Shown: positions 55,168-63,933 of the stretch, piece by piece | How positions within the stretch are numbered: position 1 is the first letter of the stretch | Layout: each line of letters starts with the position of its first letter | Assembly (NCBI GenBank): GCA_027451865.1 | Contig: DAIDHW010000002.1 | Span: 1-64,000, forward strand | Origin: Leptolyngbyaceae cyanobacterium clean351 | GTDB taxonomy: Bacteria; Cyanobacteriota; Cyanobacteriia; DAIDHW01 | Direction: 5' to 3' | Length of the DNA stretch: 64,000 nucleotides | Notes under the pieces: generated by a model | The model's database searches: none | What the model was told of the DNA's origin: nothing | Seen by the model: only the letters and a program-made list of their open reading frames with translations | Program-made: the position numbers and the translations under genes

Positions 55168-56682
55168 GTGCGTATATTCACAACCGTACTGGGTCTACGC
55201 ACCGCCTTGAGGGGGGATGGACAACTGGGTCTTGTCCCCACCATGGGGGCTCTGCACGCGGGTCACCGCAGTATCGTGGAGCGGGCCCGGCGGGAGAATG
55301 AGCGCCTCGTAGTGAGCTTATTTGTTAACCCGCTGCAGTTCGGCCCCGATGAAGACTTCCAGCAATATCCCCGGACTCCGGAAGCTGACCAGGCATTGTG
55401 TGCCAGCCTGGGAGTTGACTTTCTGTTTATGCCCTCCGCGGCCGAATTGGGGATTTGCAACCTAGGTACCCAGGTTGTCCCTCCCCCCGCGATGGCTGCG
55501 GTGCTCTGCGGTCCCGGGCGCCCTGGCCACTTTACTGGTGTGGCTACCATCGTCACCCAGCTGTTGCAGATTGTTCAACCCCAGCGGGCCTACTTTGGCC
55601 AGAAAGATGCCCAGCAGGTGGCGATCATCCGGCGGGTGGTGGCGGACCTGCGGATACCTACCCAAATCCTCACCTGTCCTACCTGGCGCGAGTCCAGCGG
55701 CTTGGCCTATAGCTCCCGGAACCAATACCTTAGCCCCCAAGCCAAGCAGCAGGCAGCTATCCTCTACCAGAGTTTAACTGCGGCGGCGGCGGTCTTTACA
55801 ACTGGCTGCCGGGAACGCCTAGAACTGCTAGAGGTAGTCCGCCGGGAGCTGGCCAAGGAGCCTGGGGTCAAACTGGAATACCTGGATCTGGTGCATCCTG
55901 TTACCCTGACCCCCTTAGAAGTCGTTGCTGGCCAGGGACTATTAGCTCTGGCTGCCTGGGTAGATTCAACTCGTCTGATTGACAACCTGCTGTTGAGCCA
56001 AAGGCGCCCGATTTTAGCCATCGATGGCCCTGCCGGGGCGGGAAAGTCGACCGTTGCCCAGCGGGTGGCCCAGATACTGGGGCTTTTATATCTTGATTCA
56101 GGCGCCATGTACCGGGCCGTGACCTGGTTAGTCCTAGATGCCAAGGTGCCGGTGACTGATGAGGCAGCGGTAGCTGAGCTAGTGGGCCAGGCGCAGTTGG
56201 AGATGCGGACTGGTCCTGAGGGAATGCAGGTTTGGGTCAACGGCACTGATGTGACCATGGCGATCCGTGACCCCCAAGTCACAGAGCAGGTGCCCGGTAT
56301 TGCTGCCCAGGCTGCGGTGCGGGAATATCTCCTAGGCCACCAGCAGGCCTACGGTGCCCAGGGGGGGATCGTGATGGACGGCCGCGATATCGGTACCCAG
56401 GTCTTTCCCGACGCCGAGGTGAAGGTTTTTTTAACGGCTTCTAATCAAGAGCGGGCGCGCCGGCGTTACCTGGACCTCCAGGCCCGGGGCTATACTAGTC
56501 CTTCCCGAGAGCAACTAGAGCAGGACATTCAGGAGCGCGACTTGTTTGATAGTACTAGAGCGCTATCTCCCCTCCGGCGGGCGGTGGATGCTGTAGAAAT
56601 ACAAACCGACAATCTAACCCTTGAGGCAGTAGTTGAGCGAGTGGTTGCACTTTACCGGGAGCGGGGGGGGGAACCCAGTTAA
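55168..56682 (+). CDS. panC/cmk: Pantoate-beta-alanine ligase / cytidylate kinase fusion
   Basis: A 504-residue two-domain enzyme, a fusion typical of cyanobacteria. Residues 1 to about 278 are PanC (LVPTMGALHAGHRSIVERA with the HxGH motif, FVNPLQFGPDEDF, YFGQKDAQQ), which makes pantothenate for CoA. Residues about 280-504 are CMP kinase (AIDGPAGAGKSTVAQ P-loop, LDSGAMYRAVTWL, DGRDIGTQVFPDA). GTG at 55168 is the start, with GGGAG about eight bases upstream. It begins 33 bases after dnaN. Confidence 0.96.
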   Translation: MRIFTTVLGLRTALRGDGQLGLVPTMGALHAGHRSIVERARRENERLVVSLFVNPLQFGPDEDFQQYPRTPEADQALCASLGVDFLFMPSAAELGICNLGTQVVPPPAMAAVLCGPGRPGHFTGVATIVTQLLQIVQPQRAYFGQKDAQQVAIIRRVVADLRIPTQILTCPTWRESSGLAYSSRNQYLSPQAKQQAAILYQSLTAAAAVFTTGCRERLELLEVVRRELAKEPGVKLEYLDLVHPVTLTPLEVVAGQGLLALAAWVDSTRLIDNLLLSQRRPILAIDGPAGAGKSTVAQRVAQILGLLYLDSGAMYRAVTWLVLDAKVPVTDEAAVAELVGQAQLEMRTGPEGMQVWVNGTDVTMAIRDPQVTEQVPGIAAQAAVREYLLGHQQAYGAQGGIVMDGRDIGTQVFPDAEVKVFLTASNQERARRRYLDLQARGYTSPSREQLEQDIQERDLFDSTRALSPLRRAVDAVEIQTDNLTLEAVVERVVALYRERGGEPS

Positions 56683-56737
56683 GCCTCTGGGGGTCTGCTA
56701 AGATCAGGGGCAGTCTTTGAGTTGAGGATACTTTTCC

Positions 56738-57157
56738 ATGGGCACCTTGTTTTCTTCTGTCACCCTGCTGGTGCTCGTCTTGGTTGGAGGGGGTGTATTG
56801 GCTGTCTCCCCCGTCGCCGCCCAAACTAACCAGTCACCTCCCCCTATTACCAGTATCTCGACCCCGGCCGCAGTATCCCTAGCCCAGTACCTCCAAAAGG
56901 TCGGCGCTAAGATGTATGGTGCCTACTGGTGTCCCCACTGCCACGATCAGGAGGAAATGTTCGGCAAACAGGCTTTTGCCTTCATCAATTACATTGAGTG
57001 CGACCCCCACGGAGTTAACGCCCACCCTGACCTGTGTCAGGCAGCGGATGTCCAAGGCTATCCCACTTGGGTGATCAAGGGAAAAACCTACCTGGGAGTC
57101 CAGTCCCTGCAAGACCTGGCCAAGGCCTCTGGCTATCACGGCAACCTTAACTTCTAA
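56738..57157 (+). CDS. Secreted thioredoxin-like protein
   Basis: A 139-residue protein with a signal peptide (LLVLVLVGGGVLAVSPVAAQ), a short linker, and a thioredoxin-like domain (about 45-139) with the active site YWCPHCHDQEEMF. GYPTWVI contains the cis-Pro loop. It closely resembles the C-terminal domain of the next gene's product (shared KVGAKMYGAYWCPHCHDQ / SIGAKMYGAYWCPHCHDQ), so it arose by duplication or fission. It probably acts in the periplasm or lumen on disulfides. Confidence 0.85.
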   Translation: MGTLFSSVTLLVLVLVGGGVLAVSPVAAQTNQSPPPITSISTPAAVSLAQYLQKVGAKMYGAYWCPHCHDQEEMFGKQAFAFINYIECDPHGVNAHPDLCQAADVQGYPTWVIKGKTYLGVQSLQDLAKASGYHGNLNF

Positions 57158-57166
57158 TTACCGCCC

Positions 57167-58084
57167 ATGACCCGCCGTCGTTCTACCCCCTGGATCTACC
57201 AATACTCCCGCCCCCTAATTGCTGCGGTAGCCGGTTTGGGGATGCTTAATACTGGTTACCTCACCCTCAGCAAGTTTCTGAATCAGGACGTTGTCTGTCC
57301 TACCTCCGGGTGTCACGAGGTCCTCTCAAGCACCTACGCTACCCTGTTTGGTTTACCCCTGGCTCTTTTTGGCCTAGGGGCCTACACGGCCATGGCGGCC
57401 ATGGCTTTAGGACCCTTAGTGCTCGGGCCACAGCGCGGTAAAGCCTGGGGGGGGCTTACCTGGAACCTCCTATTTGCGGGGGCCCTGGCCATGACGGTCT
57501 TCAGTGGCTATTTGATGTTTATCATGGTGACCAAGTTTGTCGCTCCCTACGGCTGGGGGGGACTGTGCGTGTTCTGCATTGCCTCGGCTGCCTCAGCCTT
57601 AACAATGCTGGTCCTGACTTTAGTGGGTCGGGAATGGGAGGACTGGGGGCACCTCCTGTTCGTGGGCACCTTGGTGGGGACCGTGGTGCTGGTGGGGAGT
57701 GTTGGGGTTTACGCGCCGCCAGCCCAGGTGTCTAGCACTACCCCCGGCTTTGTTATCACCACCAACTCCGGGCCCGCAGAAATGGGCCTTGCCCAGCACC
57801 TGCGATCGATTGGAGCTAAGATGTACGGCGCCTACTGGTGTCCCCACTGCCACGACCAAAAACAGCTCTTTGGTAAACAAGCTTTTGCTCTAATCCACTA
57901 CATTGAATGTGACCCGCAAGGCCCTCATCCCCAACCGGCCCTCTGCCAAGCTGCCCATATTACCGGTTACCCGACTTGGGAGATTCAGGGTAAGTTTGTG
58001 TCTGGGGTGCAAACCCTGGAAAGCCTAGCGCAAATGTCAGGTTATCGGGGCCCGCAAAACTTCCAGAATTCCCCTAGCCCTTAA
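57167..58084 (+). CDS. Vitamin K epoxide reductase-thioredoxin fusion (disulfide-bond formation)
   Basis: A 305-residue protein. The first ~190 residues are a VKOR membrane domain with four or more TM helices and the conserved Cys pairs VVCPTSGCHEV and GLCVFC. A C-terminal thioredoxin-like domain (about 210-300) carries YWCPHCHDQKQLF and GYPTWEI. In cyanobacteria such fusions are known to oxidise thiols and pass electrons to quinone, forming disulfides outside the cytoplasm. It starts 9 bases after the stand-alone thioredoxin gene, so both act together. Confidence 0.93.
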   Translation: MTRRRSTPWIYQYSRPLIAAVAGLGMLNTGYLTLSKFLNQDVVCPTSGCHEVLSSTYATLFGLPLALFGLGAYTAMAAMALGPLVLGPQRGKAWGGLTWNLLFAGALAMTVFSGYLMFIMVTKFVAPYGWGGLCVFCIASAASALTMLVLTLVGREWEDWGHLLFVGTLVGTVVLVGSVGVYAPPAQVSSTTPGFVITTNSGPAEMGLAQHLRSIGAKMYGAYWCPHCHDQKQLFGKQAFALIHYIECDPQGPHPQPALCQAAHITGYPTWEIQGKFVSGVQTLESLAQMSGYRGPQNFQNSPSP

Positions 58085-58195
58085 GTTAGGAAACTTCACT
58101 GAATTTGCCCGTGATTTTGTTGCCTATGCATCTGTTTCAGAGCTGAGAACCCCTTACTGTGAATTCTGTTAGCAATTCTAGTTCTGTGTGTGACT

Positions 58196-58504
58196 ATGCA
58201 GTTAACCAATAACGAGATACTAGATGGGGAGCTGTTGAGTGCCGAGGCCCTGTTTGTCCAAGGTCAGTCCAAGGCAGAGCGGGGGGACTACGTAGGGGCC
58301 CTGAAGGACTACACCCAAGCCATCCTTTTAGACCCAGACTACGCTCGGGCCTACGGCAACCGCGGCTTCCTGCGGGCAGACCAGGGAGATTTTTTTGGTG
58401 CTCGGGAGGACTACCAAAAGGCGGCTCAGCTATTCCTCAGTCAGGGAAAGACAGCTAACTACCAAATGGTCATGGACTACCTGCGCAAACTTAAGCACCT
58501 TTAG
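58196..58504 (+). CDS. TPR-repeat protein
   Basis: A protein of about 102 residues with two tetratricopeptide repeats: AEALFVQGQSKAERGDYVGAL/KDYTQAILLDPDYARAYG and then GFLRADQGDFFGAREDYQKAAQLF. TPRs mediate protein contacts; no partner is visible. ATG at 58196 is used; a GTG two codons earlier is possible. Its stop interlocks with that of the convergent GldG gene (four shared bases). Confidence 0.82.
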   Translation: MQLTNNEILDGELLSAEALFVQGQSKAERGDYVGALKDYTQAILLDPDYARAYGNRGFLRADQGDFFGAREDYQKAAQLFLSQGKTANYQMVMDYLRKLKHL

Positions 58505-60018
58505 CGCTGCCGCCACCACAACACTCCCGCCCCGCCTAATCCCAAGGCCGGAAACAAAATCAAACAGTTAAAGCCTAGCCACCAGCCTTGACTATTGCTG
58601 ATCAATAGGCGGCGGTCCTCTGGCCTTGAGGGACGTACTGACATTACCGGGGCGGCTGTTTGACTCAGCCAGGTAACACTATTCAAGAACACGTCCCCGT
58701 TCAGTTGCTCGCGGAACAGACCATTGGTGGCAAAGGTAGAATTGCCTATGACTACCAGTCTAGCTTCCTTAGGCTCCTCGGGGTCCCCGGGCAACTGCCG
58801 GCTGAGGGCGACCCCCAGGGTCAAAGGCCCCCCCTGGTCTTCCTTGGGGTCAAAGCTAAGGGGGGTTTGTTCTAGGTCACTTTCTGCCCAGCTACGGGGA
58901 CTAGTCAGTAACAAGGGGGTCGCCTCAATCCCCGGGGTAGCTTGTACCTGCAGGGATTGACTGAGGGGAAAGAAGGATACCCCCCGGTCAAAGTCTTGGG
59001 TAATCTGACTCGGGCCGTAGTCAGTCACCACTGGGGTGGTGGGATTGAGGCCTAGGAGTTGGCCGGTGCTATCGACTACTAACCGGGGGTCTAGGGTTAT
59101 ACCCCATTCCGTAAGTAGTTTGTCTAGGCCGGTCTCTGTGTCCGGGTCGAGGAGGAGGAAAAGGTTTCCCCCTTGGTCTAGATGGTTTTGGATTGTTGCT
59201 ATCTCCCCAGATAGCAGGGGCCGGCGGGGCCCCGCCACCACCAGAACCGATCTACCCAGAGAGGGGGGTTCCTCGGCCCCTAGGTTTAGAGTTTGAGCCT
59301 GAAAATTATGGTCCTTGAGGGTAGCTGCGGCCTGGGATAGACCAAACTGAGCCATGTTCAGGGGGTGTTCTCCGTGCCCCTGGAGGAAGTAGACCGGCTG
59401 AGGATCCCCCGAAGTGATCTGGTTGAGGGTGTTTACCAGTCCCCCCTCATCAAAGGGCCTGGCCGGTACTGGAAGCCGTCTCTCCCCGGACTCTAGGTAT
59501 ACTTCTCCCAACTGCCTAACCCCGAAGGCCTCTGCCAATCCTGGCCTGATCTGGGGGTCTACTAATTCAAAACTAAAGTTAGCAGGGTTCTGACGCCGGA
59601 AATTCTCTAGCAGTGCTTGGGAACGAGAGTCTAATTGAGGACTAAAAACCCAAGCCTTTACAGGTGAGGTGAGGTTATGTAATAACTGCTGCGACTCAGG
59701 GGCTAGGGTAAAAAGATGATTCTCCGTCAGGTCTAGGCGCAGGGGATAGCGCTGCAGAAGAGAATTGGCGGAGATTAAAATTGAGACCACAGCGAGGACT
59801 CTCACCACAGCGTTGGTCCTGGTGCGACTCAGGCGCTGGTGCCAAAAATTTGGGGAGAGGATCAGGCCGCCACTTGCCACTGCGCCGCCTGCCAAGCCTA
59901 AGCCCACCCAGCCATTCCAGTTTGCGGTGACTAGGCCTGCCCCCAGGGCTCCTGCCATGAGGACCAGACCAGACCAGATAAGGAGGGGGGGCAAGCGATG
60001 GGGGACAGGGAAAACCAT
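58501..60018 (-). CDS. GldG-family ABC auxiliary protein
   Basis: A 505-residue protein. Two N-terminal TM helices (about 12-52) and one near residue 77, then a large soluble domain: LRLDLTENHLFTLAPESQQLL, VYFLQGHGEHPLNMAQFG, LLLDPDTETGLDKLLTEWGI, RLVVIGNSTFATNGLF and a final TM. This is the Gldg/ABC_transp_aux pattern, proteins associated with ABC-2 exporters of unknown substrate. No matching ATPase or permease is adjacent here. It is followed (minus strand) by the glycosyltransferase gene 15 bases upstream. Confidence 0.82.
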   Translation of the reverse strand: MVFPVPHRLPPLLIWSGLVLMAGALGAGLVTANWNGWVGLGLAGGAVASGGLILSPNFWHQRLSRTRTNAVVRVLAVVSILISANSLLQRYPLRLDLTENHLFTLAPESQQLLHNLTSPVKAWVFSPQLDSRSQALLENFRRQNPANFSFELVDPQIRPGLAEAFGVRQLGEVYLESGERRLPVPARPFDEGGLVNTLNQITSGDPQPVYFLQGHGEHPLNMAQFGLSQAAATLKDHNFQAQTLNLGAEEPPSLGRSVLVVAGPRRPLLSGEIATIQNHLDQGGNLFLLLDPDTETGLDKLLTEWGITLDPRLVVDSTGQLLGLNPTTPVVTDYGPSQITQDFDRGVSFFPLSQSLQVQATPGIEATPLLLTSPRSWAESDLEQTPLSFDPKEDQGGPLTLGVALSRQLPGDPEEPKEARLVVIGNSTFATNGLFREQLNGDVFLNSVTWLSQTAAPVMSVRPSRPEDRRLLISNSQGWWLGFNCLILFPALGLGGAGVLWWRQR

Positions 60019-60033
60019 GGGGGGGGAGATAAT

Positions 60034-61224
60034 TCAGGTGCGCAGACGCGTGGAAGGACAGGTAACTAGCCACCCTAGCAGGACTACAAGGAGCAAGTTA
60101 CGGGCATTTAAGAGCAGCACCGCTCCTAGATCCTGGTCAATCAGCTGGCCGTAAAAGTATGGGTATACTAGGGTCGTGAGCAAGCCTATACCCCAGAATA
60201 AGGCTGCTTGGTAAGGTGGCAGGAGAGCTAGGCAAGGGATCAGCCAGATTAAGTACTGGGGCGAGAGCACCTTGTTCATCAATATAAATACCAAAATAGT
60301 CACGCTTAGAGCAACCACCAGGGAGCAAACGGTGATCCTCCGGTCCAAGGTAAATTCTCGGCTGAACTTTTGCCAACTCCAAACCCAGGCCCCGATCAGT
60401 GCTGCTGCCGCGAGCCATGGCAGCCAAGTCACCCAAGCTTGTGCCAGAGGTGATACCAGGTTTTGGGACCCGTAGCCCCCGACTACCCCCCCCCGGGTCC
60501 AGCCCAAATTTTCTCCTAGGGCCAAAAGTCCCGCCACCACTGTCTCCAGCTGTAGTCCCCGCTGGGTCTGGTAGGTCAGGAAGGTAAAAAACGAGGGACC
60601 TGCCAGGAATAGCCACGGCAGGCACACCCCTAAAATAGTCGTTAGAGCCACGACAACCAATTGACAGCTTTTCCGTCTGCTTCCTTGGCCTAAATAATAG
60701 GCTGCACAAACTGGCACAAGAACGATGGGGTAAAGCTTAGCGGTTACTCCCAAGCCGAACCATAACCCTGTCCACCCTGGTTTATCCCGCAAAACTGCCA
60801 CTACGCCAGCCGTGGTCAACAGAGCCACAAAACCATCGTAGCGCTCCAGGACCAGCAAGGAGTAGGGCAATACGGTGAGGGCATAGGTCCAGCGCCCCGA
60901 CCGGTTGACTTTACCTACAAGCCAACCGGTGACCAAGGCGACTAGGATGTTTTGAGTCATCAAAATGACTTCGTAGCCCAACCAAGAATTCCCCAGACCC
61001 AGGTTGAGCAGCTCCGGAACGACCATCGGCACCAGAGCTAAGGGGGGATATTCCAGCAAAAAGTCCCGGTAGGGTAGTTGGTTTTGAACAAGGAAACTGG
61101 TGGCAATATCGTAGTAGCGCGCCGGGTCAGGGCTTAGGTCTGGCCCGGGGTAGTTCCAGATCAGACTCCCCCAGGCTACTAAGCCCAGAAAGGTAGCTAA
61201 GAATAAAGCCGGGCGAGATGTCAT
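60034..61224 (-). CDS. GT87-like membrane glycosyltransferase (DUF2029)
   Basis: A 396-residue polytopic protein starting at ATG 61224. Earlier in-frame Met at 61302 lies inside the amt gene and is unlikely. GPDLSPDPARYYDIATSFL, NQLPYRDFLLEYPPLALV, LERYDGFVALLTTAGVVAVL and NKVLSPQYLIWLIPCLALL fit DUF2029/GT87 polyprenol-phosphate mannosyltransferase-like enzymes. About ten TM segments are seen. A glycosylation role in the envelope is likely, with unknown acceptor. Confidence 0.82.
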   Translation of the reverse strand: MTSRPALFLATFLGLVAWGSLIWNYPGPDLSPDPARYYDIATSFLVQNQLPYRDFLLEYPPLALVPMVVPELLNLGLGNSWLGYEVILMTQNILVALVTGWLVGKVNRSGRWTYALTVLPYSLLVLERYDGFVALLTTAGVVAVLRDKPGWTGLWFGLGVTAKLYPIVLVPVCAAYYLGQGSRRKSCQLVVVALTTILGVCLPWLFLAGPSFFTFLTYQTQRGLQLETVVAGLLALGENLGWTRGGVVGGYGSQNLVSPLAQAWVTWLPWLAAAALIGAWVWSWQKFSREFTLDRRITVCSLVVALSVTILVFILMNKVLSPQYLIWLIPCLALLPPYQAALFWGIGLLTTLVYPYFYGQLIDQDLGAVLLLNARNLLLVVLLGWLVTCPSTRLRT

Positions 61225-61276
61225 AGGCTGAGCACGTTTCCTCCTCCCCGCCGGCTTCCGTCTGTGCTGGTCAGGG

Positions 61277-63016
61277 TCAATCCTCCTCCGATGTCCTGGC
61301 AATCACCTCATGAAAACTAGGAGCAACCTGAATCAAATGAAAGTCTGGGTAGGCCAGAACTCCAGTTTCACTGACGTCTAGCCCCTCAATTTCATCCTCA
61401 GGACTGACCCGCATGGGAATGATGCTGTCCAGAAGGCGGAAAAACAGGTAAGAAAATCCACAAGCCCAGGTGATCAAAGTCAAACAACCAATGATCTGGG
61501 CCACTAGTTGGCCAGGGTCCCCGTACAGGATACCCCGCACACTGCCAGCCACGCCATTCCAGGACCCGGAATAGTTAGAAGAGCCATCGGCGAAGATCCC
61601 CACCGATAAAACTCCCCACAAACCACAGGTGCCATGGACTGATATGGCTCCCACGGGGTCATCGACCAGCCACTTGTCCATCACCTGGACTGAAATACAC
61701 ACCAATACCCCGGCCACGGCACCGATGATAAAGCCGGCGGTAGCTCCCACAAACCCAGAGGGGGCAGTAATCGCCACCAGGCCAGCCAGCATGCCGTTAG
61801 CGACCATGGTCGGGTCAGGCTTACCCACCTGGAATAGCATGTAGGTGGCGGCGGCTAAAGCCCCGCCGGCGCTGGCGATCATGGTTACCGTAGCGATAAT
61901 GCCCACTCGGTTCAGACCTCCTCCAGCTGCCCCCAGGGTACTACCGGGATTGAACCCAAACCACCCAAAGGCTAAGATAAATGTACCTAAAAGGCCCATG
62001 GGGATGTGGTGGCCGGGTATCGGATTGACACTGCCATCACGGTTGTACTTACCGATCCGCGGTCCCAGCACTGACGCCCCGGCAAAGGCGCACAGGCCCC
62101 CTACAGCGTGCACGACTCCGGAACCGGCAAAATCCACGTAGCCGTGGCCCAAGCCAAAATTGGTCCCCAGCTGGGAAAGCCAACCTCCCCCCCAGGCCCA
62201 GTTGCCGTACATGGGGTAGAGAATCATAGACATGAAAAAGCCGTAGATGTAGAAGGTTTTGAGATTCCAGCGCTCTGCCATGGCCCCGGTGGGGATAGTG
62301 GCGGCTGTGTCCATAAAAACCAACTCAAATAGAAAGATGGTGTAGGTGCCCACATCGTAGACGTTACCACCTAAAAACCAACCCTGGGTGGCAAACAGGC
62401 CAAAGGGTTTACCGAAAAGATTTATTACCACCTCGCTAGCAGGATTGAGGCCACCAGTTCCCCCCAATTGGGTCACGGGTTGGGCCCCGTACATGAAGGC
62501 AAAGCCCACCATCCAGAACCCCGTTACGCCAATGACGTAGATGAGAAAGTTCATCAGCATGGTGTGGGAGGCATTCTTTGCCCGTGTAAACCCGGTTTCC
62601 ACTAGGGCGAAACCCGCCTGCATGAACATGACCAGAAATCCGGTGACCAGGGTCCAGGCAATGTTGATGGATACTTGATTTTGGCCGACCACGTCCGCCA
62701 GCTTAGCTGCTAGAGGCTCGCGGGCAACTTGGTTGATATATGCTTGATAAGCCTGTATCTGATCCGCCGGGGCGCCCGGGGGAGGCATCGGGACGCCCAC
62801 TGATACCCCGGCTCCGTTGTGGGCATCAGTGGCCACGCCAGTCTGAGTCCCCCCCGGGTCTCCGGCCAGGGCCTGATGGGCAATCAGGACTAAACTGACG
62901 ATCAAGACAACTGTAGTGAGGGTCCGGAGTGTAAACCGTCCCCATGCAGACTTGAGCTTAAATCCGGGTGCCCGGCGTGAGGACTGAGTCGGAGTTTCTG
63001 GCACAAATTTGGGCAT
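61277..63016 (-). CDS. amt: Ammonium transporter Amt
   Basis: A 579-residue channel protein for ammonium. ATG 63016 is preferred, with GGAG about nine bases upstream; a Met nine codons earlier is possible. An N-terminal signal peptide (TLTTVVLIVSLVLIAHQALAG) precedes about eleven TM helices. Conserved parts include AGFALVETGFTRAKNASHTM, GSGVVHAVGGLCAFAGA and VHGTCGLWGV with the twin-His pore region. It is longer than the usual 400-500 residues because of a 100-residue N-terminal segment. I did not find an obvious NtcA site upstream. Confidence 0.93.
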   Translation of the reverse strand: MPKFVPETPTQSSRRAPGFKLKSAWGRFTLRTLTTVVLIVSLVLIAHQALAGDPGGTQTGVATDAHNGAGVSVGVPMPPPGAPADQIQAYQAYINQVAREPLAAKLADVVGQNQVSINIAWTLVTGFLVMFMQAGFALVETGFTRAKNASHTMLMNFLIYVIGVTGFWMVGFAFMYGAQPVTQLGGTGGLNPASEVVINLFGKPFGLFATQGWFLGGNVYDVGTYTIFLFELVFMDTAATIPTGAMAERWNLKTFYIYGFFMSMILYPMYGNWAWGGGWLSQLGTNFGLGHGYVDFAGSGVVHAVGGLCAFAGASVLGPRIGKYNRDGSVNPIPGHHIPMGLLGTFILAFGWFGFNPGSTLGAAGGGLNRVGIIATVTMIASAGGALAAATYMLFQVGKPDPTMVANGMLAGLVAITAPSGFVGATAGFIIGAVAGVLVCISVQVMDKWLVDDPVGAISVHGTCGLWGVLSVGIFADGSSNYSGSWNGVAGSVRGILYGDPGQLVAQIIGCLTLITWACGFSYLFFRLLDSIIPMRVSPEDEIEGLDVSETGVLAYPDFHLIQVAPSFHEVIARTSEED

Positions 63017-63198
63017 TGGAAGTAATCTCCAACAGGTATACAAGACACGTAAAAATCACCAAAGCCGCACCCCAAAGCAAATTCGGCTCTATCCAGGGCT
63101 ATCTTTTAACACCCATTAGGCACAACTATTTCCCGGTGGCAATTATTAAAGCAACTAGGCACTCAGCAGTTTTGTGTCTAAATACACTAATTCTTCCT

Positions 63199-63933
63199 TC
63201 ACAGTTCAATTATCCCAGCTACCAGTTTCCAGCATGACAGGGGTTCCGTAGGCCGGTCAGGGCGCTGCCAAGGCATGCTAAGGCTGATAGTTAGGAGATA
63301 GTTAGTGGCGGTAGGCGGTGGGCCCGCCTCTAGTCTGGCTATCCAGAAGGGGTCAGTTACATTAATGTCCGCGAGGGTTTGCCGGTAGGCCGTGGTGATA
63401 TCAGCCTTCCAGGAAGGCTTCTTGCTGGACTTTTGGTCGGAAGCTTCACCTCGTTCTAACCGCCAGGTGACGTTCTGGGCCCGGACTAACTGGAGTGTGG
63501 AGCGCTGAGGGTGAGATAAAGACTTCAGGTAGGCGTATTCAACGGAACGCCTGTGGTTATGCAGTACCAGCGGCTCGGTACAACAGTAGGGAATAAGACT
63601 AGCCGGGGTAGCCTTGCCAAGGCATCGCCACTCCCCAGACATAACTGATAAATTCTCACGCTCAAAGCCAAAGTTATTCCCCGTTGCTCCCAGGGGGATC
63701 TCCAGTATGTCTAGCAATTCCGGCTCCCGTTTAGTATCACCTACCTGCAGCCAACGAACGTGGGCTGGAATCCTGCCATCCTCCGGGTAGAGAATATCGC
63801 ACACCGGCCTCACCCAGGTACCTGTATCCACATCAATGCCGGCAATGCAGCGCTCCTCCAACTTCAAGGAGTTAGCCAAACAAATAATCCGCCGGTATCC
63901 TTCTAGAGGTGGCACAGGTTGATATTCCCCCAT
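63199..63933 (-). CDS. Dual OB-fold (DuOB-like) protein
   Basis: A 244-residue soluble protein. The N-terminus GYRRIICLANSLKLEERC, followed by IAGIDVDTGTWVRPVCD, matches the DuOB domain pattern recalled from conflict and RNA-processing contexts. PVCDILYPEDGRIP and EPLVLHNHRRSVEYAYL are further conserved-looking blocks. The second half is beta-rich with a final strand YLLTISLSMPWQ. It overlaps the end of the upstream DUF488 gene by 31 bases, suggesting coupling. The exact role is unknown. Confidence 0.65.
   Translation of the reverse strand: MGEYQPVPPLEGYRRIICLANSLKLEERCIAGIDVDTGTWVRPVCDILYPEDGRIPAHVRWLQVGDTKREPELLDILEIPLGATGNNFGFERENLSVMSGEWRCLGKATPASLIPYCCTEPLVLHNHRRSVEYAYLKSLSHPQRSTLQLVRAQNVTWRLERGEASDQKSSKKPSWKADITTAYRQTLADINVTDPFWIARLEAGPPPTATNYLLTISLSMPWQRPDRPTEPLSCWKLVAGIIEL

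Noticed and set aside
63017-63198. NtcA site (GTA-n8-TAC) upstream of amt
   Set aside because: No exact match was found when I read this region.
63044-63198. tRNA or small RNA gene in the short gaps
   Set aside because: No T-loop or acceptor-stem pattern was seen; the same holds for the other gaps I read.
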